Made by a program: the position numbers and the translations under genes. A DNA stretch of 43,218 nucleotides from Nitrososphaerota archaeon. Its GTDB lineage: Archaea; Thermoproteota; Nitrososphaeria; Nitrososphaerales; JACQRY01. The notes beneath the pieces were generated by a model. It was not told the origin of the DNA. It saw only the letters and a program-made list of their open reading frames with translations, and made no database searches. Location: contig JACPCU010000029.1 in assembly GCA_016184315.1 (NCBI GenBank), positions 1 to 43,218 on the forward strand. The letters run 5' to 3'. Below, piece by piece: positions 40,492 through 43,218 of the stretch (positions within the stretch are counted from its first letter, which is position 1; each line of letters opens with the position of its first letter).

Positions 40492-41676
40492 TCAGCCTAA
40501 GACGTCTACAGCTATCCTAGCGTAGATCTTCGCGGCGTCAACAACCTGAGAAGCGTCAACATATTCGTCAACCACATGGGCCTGTTCAAGCCTACCGGGT
40601 CCCAGTATGACTGTAGGGGTCCTGCCTTTGTTGACGAATATGCTCATGTCGCTGGTGGCTGTGAAGCCTCCCACCTTAGCGTCGATACCTTTAACGGCTT
40701 TGACGGCTTGCTTGCAAGCGGACACTACTCTTTCAGATTCAGCTACTTCCGCAGCCTCTCTTTGAGAGACGACTCTGACCTCAGCCTTGAACCATGGATC
40801 TGAGCTGCTGAGGGTCTTCACTAGGGATTCGATCTCGGCTCTAGCCTTCTCAGGGGATTCTCCGGGGACAAGTCTGCGGTCAACCTCAATCCTGCATATA
40901 TCTGGAACCATGTTCACCTTTAATCCGCCGTCAATTCTCCCGACGTTGACTGTGGGGTTACCTACCACGTTGTTTCTCCTTGCTTCCAAGGTTTTCAGAT
41001 GGTCTTCGAGGGTTGATACGAGCTTAGCCATCTTGAAGACCGCGTTCACGGGGCCGTCTTTGCCGGAAGACGTGATCCTGCTTGAATGACCTGAGACGCC
41101 GCGGGTCGTGATCTCAAGCCAGAGGGTTCCCTTGTGGGCTCGCTGAATCTCGAGGTTGGTGGGCTCACCTATGACAGCCATGTCTGCCTTGACGCCTCTG
41201 TCTACTAGGCTGCTGGCGCCTGAACCCATAGACTCTTCATCCATCACCGCTGAGATCACCAAGTCTCCTTTGAGCCGGAAATCTTGTTCAACTAGTGTCT
41301 TGGCGGCTACGAGCATCGCTGCGAGACCACCCTTCATGTCGGCTGACCCGCGGCCCAAGACGCGTCCATCTTTGATAGCGCCTGAATATGGGTTGAAGCT
41401 CCACGCTGTTCGTTCCCCTGCTGGAACCACGTCGAGATGACCGTTGAGCATCAGCACAGGTCTGCCTTCAGATCCCTTCAGCCTCGCTACGACGTTCGGT
41501 CTCTTGGGGAGAACCTCGTAGATTTCAATTGAGAAGCCTAGGGCCTTCAGGTACTCTGCTACAAACTCAGCTGCTTCTTCCTCTTCGCCGGGAGGATTCT
41601 CGCTCGGTATCTTGACTAGGTCGCTGGTGAGGTGTATGACCTCGTCGCCGCGAATCAGCTCTGAGGGGTCCTTCAA
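40492..41676 (-). CDS. M20-family metallopeptidase (ArgE/DapE group)
   Basis: This 394-residue enzyme has the zinc-binding pattern of M20 amidohydrolases: MLNGHLDVVPAGE near residue 78, RGSADMKGGLAAML with the bridging Asp, MDEESMGSGAS supplying the catalytic Glu, and IGEPTNLEI. The dimerisation lid (about 180-290) follows. Family members remove N-acyl groups from amino acids (acetylornithine, succinyl-diaminopimelate) or cleave dipeptides. Which applies here is not clear. MITE copy B lies upstream of it. Confidence 0.88.
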   Translation of the reverse strand: MKDPSELIRGDEVIHLTSDLVKIPSENPPGEEEEAAEFVAEYLKALGFSIEIYEVLPKRPNVVARLKGSEGRPVLMLNGHLDVVPAGERTAWSFNPYSGAIKDGRVLGRGSADMKGGLAAMLVAAKTLVEQDFRLKGDLVISAVMDEESMGSGASSLVDRGVKADMAVIGEPTNLEIQRAHKGTLWLEITTRGVSGHSSRITSSGKDGPVNAVFKMAKLVSTLEDHLKTLEARRNNVVGNPTVNVGRIDGGLKVNMVPDICRIEVDRRLVPGESPEKARAEIESLVKTLSSSDPWFKAEVRVVSQREAAEVAESERVVSACKQAVKAVKGIDAKVGGFTATSDMSIFVNKGRTPTVILGPGRLEQAHVVDEYVDASQVVDAAKIYARIAVDVLG

Positions 41677-41729
41677 GACAACTTCTTCAACGTTGTTGAA
41701 TGGACTAATATTTAATGGTCGCTTGGGAC

Positions 41730-41819
41730 GGTGATGATAACTTAATGGGTTATGAACCTAATCTTGCGTAAATGAGATAAGAGACATCACAACCCATACC
41801 TCGAAGAATTATCAGAACC
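41730..41819. mobile_element. MITE-like inverted-repeat element, diverged copy B
   Basis: The ends are GGTGATGATAAC and, reverse complemented, GGTTCTGATAATTC, matching the termini of the element at 19780-19872 (GGTACTGATAAC/GGTTCTGATAAC). The inner TTAATGGGTTATGA pairs with TCACAACCCATA, allowing a hairpin. Spacing between end motifs differs by 3 nt from copy A. No flanking target duplication is visible, so this copy is older or was rearranged. It lies in the 207-nt gap between the divergent M20 peptidase and hydrolase genes. Confidence 0.65.
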
Positions 41820-41889
41820 GTTTCAATTCAAGGGTAAACGTTAAGGATATGCGAGGTAGAGGATGGGCCTCAGAGATGGCTGATTGTTA

Positions 41890-42756
41890 ATGAAGGAGGG
41901 TTACGTTGTTGCTAACGGCATCAGAACACGATACCTAGAGTCAGGGAGCGGCGAGCCTCTTCTCTTGATTCACGGCGGTAACTACGGTCAATACTGCAGT
42001 GCAAATGACTGGGACACGAACATAGACAGCCTAGGCAAACACTTCCATGTCTATGCCATTGATAAGATAGGCTGCGGGTTTACAGACAACCCGAAGAGCG
42101 ACAAGGATTACGTCATCGGAGCAACTGTGCAGCATGCCTATGATTTCCTCAGGGCCATGAAGATAGACCGAGCTCATGTTGCGGGTCATTCCAGAGGCGG
42201 CTATGCTACTACACGCCTCGCCTTGGAGCATCCTGAGATAGCAAAGACACTGATCATCGTAGACAGCTCAACGCTGATGACTCCGCCTAACCCCATGTAT
42301 GATCAATGGGACAGAGAAGCAGAGAAGATTCCGGACTTGAAGCAGCGTTACCGCTACATAGTGACGGCCAACTCTTACAGCGGGACTCATGTGACCGATG
42401 ACTTCGTGAACATAACGGTGAAGATAGTGAGTCTGGCGAAGACTCAGGAGGCTGCAGCCAAGATGGCCGCTGGGCTGAAAAAACAGTTCAACGAGGATCT
42501 TGTGGCTAGGCAGAAGGAGACCCATGAGTGGATAAGGGCTGGCAGATTAAAGTGCCCGACACTCATCATGTGGGCATACACCGATCCGTCCGCGACGATG
42601 GAGCGCTGCGGCGTCCCGTGCATGAACCTGGTTATGCCCAACGTGCCAAAGTCAGAAATGCACATAGTTAACCAAGCAGGTCACTACTGCTACCGAGAGC
42701 AGCCCCAAGCCTTCGACAACGCAGTGGTCGACTTCATCAGACGCTACTCGAAGTGA
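41890..42756 (+). CDS. Alpha/beta hydrolase, meta-cleavage-hydrolase type
   Basis: This 288-residue alpha/beta hydrolase has the oxyanion segment LLLIHGGNYG, nucleophile GHSRGG (the Ser in RAHVAGHSRGGYATT), an acid in MWAYTDPS and His in NQAGHYCYR. This is the pattern of 2-hydroxymuconate-semialdehyde or related C-C bond hydrolases. The ATG at 41890 is preferred over a TTG two codons upstream; either gives an almost identical protein. No aromatic degradation genes are nearby, so the substrate is open. Confidence 0.82.
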   Translation: MKEGYVVANGIRTRYLESGSGEPLLLIHGGNYGQYCSANDWDTNIDSLGKHFHVYAIDKIGCGFTDNPKSDKDYVIGATVQHAYDFLRAMKIDRAHVAGHSRGGYATTRLALEHPEIAKTLIIVDSSTLMTPPNPMYDQWDREAEKIPDLKQRYRYIVTANSYSGTHVTDDFVNITVKIVSLAKTQEAAAKMAAGLKKQFNEDLVARQKETHEWIRAGRLKCPTLIMWAYTDPSATMERCGVPCMNLVMPNVPKSEMHIVNQAGHYCYREQPQAFDNAVVDFIRRYSK

Positions 42757-42856
42757 TGCTCAAATACCTGCTAGATGTCTACTGACAAGAGCGTATCTGA
42801 GGGCAGCATAACACTCGAGACCACATCAGACAGCAAGAGTCGCAGAGAGAACAAGA

Positions 42857-43218
42857 ATGGCTAACACCCCGGCTAAAACCAAAGTCATCGGCAGAGGAAC
42901 TTGGCTGGACCAAGTAGCGCAGCGAATCATCAGAAGGGAGAAGAGGCTCCGTAGACGCCTTTCACTCATCAAAGTGGAGAGCGGCCTTGGAGCATCAGGG
43001 ATACCTCATGTTGGAAGCGTCGGCGACGCCGTCAGATCCTACGGCGTCAAACTGGCTCTTCAGGACCAAGGCTACAAATCGGAGCTGGTAGCCTACTCAG
43101 ACGATCTTGACGGTTTAAGAAAGGTGCCTGAAGGACTGCCGGACTGGCTCAAAGACCACATTGCAACGCCGGTCTCCATGATCCCGGATCCCTTCGGTTG
43201 CCACTCCTCTTATGGAGG
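42857..43218 (+). CDS. lysS: Lysyl-tRNA synthetase, class I (5' part)
   Basis: The first 120 codons are present and the window ends inside the gene. The N-terminal region reads WLDQVAQRIIRREKRL, then LGASGIPHVGSVGDAVRS, the HIGH-type motif (His-Val-Gly-Ser). ELVAYSDDLDGLRKVPEGLP and SMIPDPFGCHSSYG follow, diagnostic of archaeal class I LysRS. Most organisms use a class II LysRS, so this is a clear archaeal marker. ATG start at 42857; the upstream 100 bases hold the promoter and no gene. Confidence 0.93.
   Translation, partial: MANTPAKTKVIGRGTWLDQVAQRIIRREKRLRRRLSLIKVESGLGASGIPHVGSVGDAVRSYGVKLALQDQGYKSELVAYSDDLDGLRKVPEGLPDWLKDHIATPVSMIPDPFGCHSSYG

Noticed and set aside
41722-41827. Target-site duplication for MITE copy B
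   Set aside because: The eight bases on each side (CTTGGGAC and GTTTCAAT) do not match, so no duplication is claimed.
1-43218. CRISPR arrays or phage genes
   Set aside because: No regularly spaced direct repeats, cas genes, integrase, terminase or capsid genes were seen.

Overview
The window is archaeal chromosomal DNA. Archaeal or archaeal/eukaryal markers are a class I lysyl-tRNA synthetase (partial, at the right edge), aIF5A, ribosomal protein S30e, Nob1, Elp3, Dph6, an archaeal-type AsnRS, a Y-family polymerase with a PCNA-binding tail, a TrmB regulator, MptA/FolE2 with QueC and QueD-like proteins (archaeosine pathway), and F420-type luciferase-like oxidoreductases. S30e together with many TTG starts and TATA boxes about 25-30 nt upstream of start codons (leaderless transcripts) fits the Thermoproteota/TACK side (Nitrososphaeria or Bathyarchaeia-like). 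The exact lineage is inference.

Layout. 1-1.4 kb: tRNA-Pro, a vapBC pair and a decayed metalloprotease. 1.4-9.2 kb: fumarase, an F420-type oxidoreductase, an ornithine cyclodeaminase-family protein, ferredoxin/thioredoxin-type reductase, CBS protein, then a preQ0/archaeosine operon whose QueD-like enzyme carries an extra N-terminal domain. 9.2-17.6 kb: MFS transporter, TrmB regulator broken by a 47-bp tandem duplication, MoaE, Nob1-NadK, PPOX/flavin protein, aIF5A, EamA transporter, Dph6, a second OCD-family enzyme, a small zinc finger and S30e. 17.6-26.4 kb: hydrolase, methyltransferase, a membrane-protein gene split by a small inverted-repeat element, MFS plus alpha-toroid protein, DUF1805, Elp3, MBL hydrolase, ECF S-component. 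26.5-31.6 kb: DinB, SbcD-like phosphoesterase, SWIM protein, CPBP protease, intron-bearing tRNA-Thr and a secreted CAP protein. 31.7-43.2 kb: RidA remnant, Pit phosphate transporter with its DUF47 partner, a frameshifted small gene, a second F420-type enzyme, AsnRS, a BtuF-like binding protein, matrixin, two zinc-ribbon proteins, a membrane protein, M20 peptidase, alpha/beta hydrolase and the start of lysS.

The strongest unusual signal is a 93-bp element (19780-19872) with terminal inverted repeats and an 8-bp target duplication. Removing it and one duplication copy in silico rejoins two membrane ORFs in frame, so it behaves as a MITE insertion. A diverged second copy lies at 41730-41819. Also notable are a 38-nt intergenic sequence present twice in opposite orientation (4102-4139 and 29983-30020, 36/38 identical), the TrmB tandem duplication, a tRNA-Thr with about 40 extra nt between D arm and anticodon stem, and the QueD fusion. 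At least five genes look disrupted (metalloprotease, TrmB, membrane protein, RidA, a small gene at 34 kb). Several breaks are at short homopolymers and could be sequence errors, but the tandem duplication, the MITE and the multi-shift metalloprotease are harder to explain that way.
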